Source: Falsibacillus pallidus (lineage in GTDB: Bacteria; Bacillota; Bacilli; Bacillales; DSM-25281). From it: a stretch of 64,000 nt of DNA. Below the pieces are notes generated by a model. The model was not told the DNA's origin. It saw nothing but the letters and a program-made list of their open reading frames with translations, and searched no databases. Both the position numbers and the translations under genes were made by a program. The stretch spans positions 496,001 to 560,000 of the forward strand of contig NZ_QQAY01000001.1 of the NCBI RefSeq assembly GCF_003350505.1. Direction: 5' to 3'. Below are positions 62,760-64,000 of this stretch, piece by piece. Position 1 is the stretch's first letter; the number at the start of each line of letters is the position of its first letter.

Positions 62760-64000
62760 GCCTGCACCTCCTCTAATACTGTTTCTTCAATCTGCTGACG
62801 GATGAATTGTTCATAATACCATCCGCCATTTTCAATCAGGTCCGAATGATTTCCTTCTTCAATGATCCTTCCGTCATCAAGGACCACAATCCAGTCTGCA
62901 TGCTGAACCGCTGATAATCTATGAGTCGTGATAATCGTCGTTTTTCCGCTCCGCTCTTTTCGGATATTTTGTATGATGTTCGTTTCTGTCTTGGCATCGA
63001 CTGCAGAAAGCGAATCATCCAAAATAAGGATTTCTGGATCTTTGATCAAAGCCCTTGCAATGGAAATCCTCTGTTTCTGCCCTCCGGATAATGCGACCCC
63101 TTTTTCCCCTACAAGTGTTTCAAGCTTTTCAGGGAGCATCGCAAGATCTTTTCGGAATGATGCTAGATCTATCGCCTTTTCAAGATCCTCATCTGTGGCA
63201 TCTGGATTCCCAAACAAAATATTTTCTTTGACAGACCTTGAGAAAAGAACATGGTCCTGCGGCACGTAGCCGATCCAGCTCCTTACTTGCTCTTTTGTCT
63301 GTTGTTCGATTGGTACATCTGTGATATTCAAGGCACCTGTTCCTGCTGGGTACTCTCTTAACAGCTGTTTAATCAATGTTGTCTTGCCGCTGCCTGTCTT
63401 CCCTACAACACCCAATGTCTCACCCTGTCTCAATGCCAATTTGATATTGGAAAGATTGGATACATTAGATGAAGGATATTGGAATGAAACTTCATTAAAC
63501 TCAATTGACTCTGGCTCATGAATATGGATCGGCTTATTAGGATTTTTTACATCTTCCTGATAATTCAATGTCTCCTGGACGCGATCCAATGAAGCGTTTC
63601 CTCGCTGCATGACGTTGATCAGTTCCCCGATTGCAAACATCGGCCAGATCAGCATTCCCAAGTAGACGTTGAACGAGACTAGATTCCCGAGAGTCAAGAC
63701 CTGGTGAAACACCATATAGGCTCCATAGCCAAGACCGATCATATAGCTGATGCCGACAAGTGTTTTAATCGTCGGATCAAATAAGGAATCGATTTTCGCG
63801 ACAGCAATATTTTTCTTAAAGACGTCTTCTGTCATCTCTTGGAATCTTTTCTCGTCCGCCCTTTCTTGCACATAAGCCCGAATGACGCGTACACCGGCAA
63901 TCGATTCAAGCACTTTATCATTCAAGTCTCCGAAAGCATCCTGGGCACTCATGAAACGTTTATGGATCCTTGCCCCATATACTTTCATTAACAGCGCCAT
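62756..64000 (-). CDS. bmrC: Heterodimeric multidrug ABC exporter subunit BmrC (YheI), N-terminus beyond window
   Basis: The C-terminal 414 residues of a protein usually about 585 long; the missing part holds the first membrane helices. ATPase domain: Walker A GKTGSGKTT, signature LSGGQKQRIS, Walker B ILILDDSLSAVD. The residue after Walker B is Asp instead of the catalytic Glu, so this subunit carries the degenerate site, as known for BmrC. In B. subtilis bmrCD is induced by ribosome-targeting antibiotics through a leader upstream, which is outside this window. Confidence 0.9.
   Translation of the reverse strand: MALLMKVYGARIHKRFMSAQDAFGDLNDKVLESIAGVRVIRAYVQERADEKRFQEMTEDVFKKNIAVAKIDSLFDPTIKTLVGISYMIGLGYGAYMVFHQVLTLGNLVSFNVYLGMLIWPMFAIGELINVMQRGNASLDRVQETLNYQEDVKNPNKPIHIHEPESIEFNEVSFQYPSSNVSNLSNIKLALRQGETLGVVGKTGSGKTTLIKQLLREYPAGTGALNITDVPIEQQTKEQVRSWIGYVPQDHVLFSRSVKENILFGNPDATDEDLEKAIDLASFRKDLAMLPEKLETLVGEKGVALSGGQKQRISIARALIKDPEILILDDSLSAVDAKTETNIIQNIRKERSGKTTIITTHRLSAVQHADWIVVLDDGRIIEEGNHSDLIENGGWYYEQFIRQQIEETVLEEVQA

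Noticed and set aside
1-64000. rRNA, tRNA, prophage or integrative element
   Set aside because: No conserved rRNA stretches, tRNA cloverleafs, integrases or phage genes were seen; gene order is that of the conserved Bacillus chromosome.

Overview
This 64 kb window is a chromosomal segment of a spore-forming member of the Bacillaceae (Bacillus in the broad sense). Gene content and order follow the Bacillus subtilis yhe-yha-ecs-hem-yhg-yhf neighbourhood. It is not B. subtilis itself: several genes are inserted or duplicated, and protein identities by eye are intermediate. Sporulation genes are present (alpha/beta SASP, YhaL, YheC/YheD, YjcZ-like micro-proteins, a LysM/GH18 spore hydrolase). I see no rRNA, tRNA, prophage, intact insertion sequence or CRISPR array.

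Layout. 1-6 kb: fatty-acid activation (LcfB with a FadR-type operator), a PbuE-like purine exporter, and a YhfI / lipoate ligase LplJ / TrmB-type regulator operon. 6-12 kb: Sco-type copper chaperone, YhgE with its TetR regulator YhgD (both preceded by the same dyad), a lipoprotein, and a LysM-GH18 spore hydrolase. 12-16.4 kb: hemE-hemH-hemY for coproporphyrin-dependent haem synthesis, with divergent haem monooxygenase HmoB. 16.4-21.2 kb: liaF-liaS-liaR envelope-stress genes, transporter YhfA, a PAP2 phosphatase. 21-31.4 kb: YhaA, EcsABC, Hit, TrpP (with a TRAP-like leader), YhaH, ScoC, YhaI, micro-proteins, PrsA, YhaL. 31.7-43.7 kb: RNase YhaM, the YhaO/YhaN nuclease-ATPase pair, ABC exporter YhaQP, YhzD, YhaR, HemZ, YhaX, YheA. 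43.8-54.5 kb: YheB, four tandem ATP-grasp YheD/YheC-type spore-coat-associated genes, ferritin-like protein, YheE, a CstR-like regulator, YxkF-MsmX, a SASP. 54.6-64 kb: fumarase, a repeat-rich 970-bp spacer, a probable cystine ABC importer, YheG, a secreted helical protein, and the BmrCD-type heterodimeric exporter (cut by the window end).

The most unusual non-coding structure is at 56.16-56.79 kb. A leader of about 110 bp is followed by copies of the heptamer GCGCATA (one of them variant) spaced exactly 21 bp apart. The whole block occurs twice, 382 bp apart, and one internal 21-bp unit is duplicated in the second copy. Other points worth a look are the expansion to four yheC/yheD-type genes, paired YhgD operators, a missing HAD nucleophile in YhaX, and several families of interspersed Bacillus repeats.

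All calls rest on reading the sequence and on memory of the families. No database search was run. Gene symbols are those of the presumed B. subtilis orthologues, and starts were re-chosen from ribosome-binding sites where the longest open frame looked too long.
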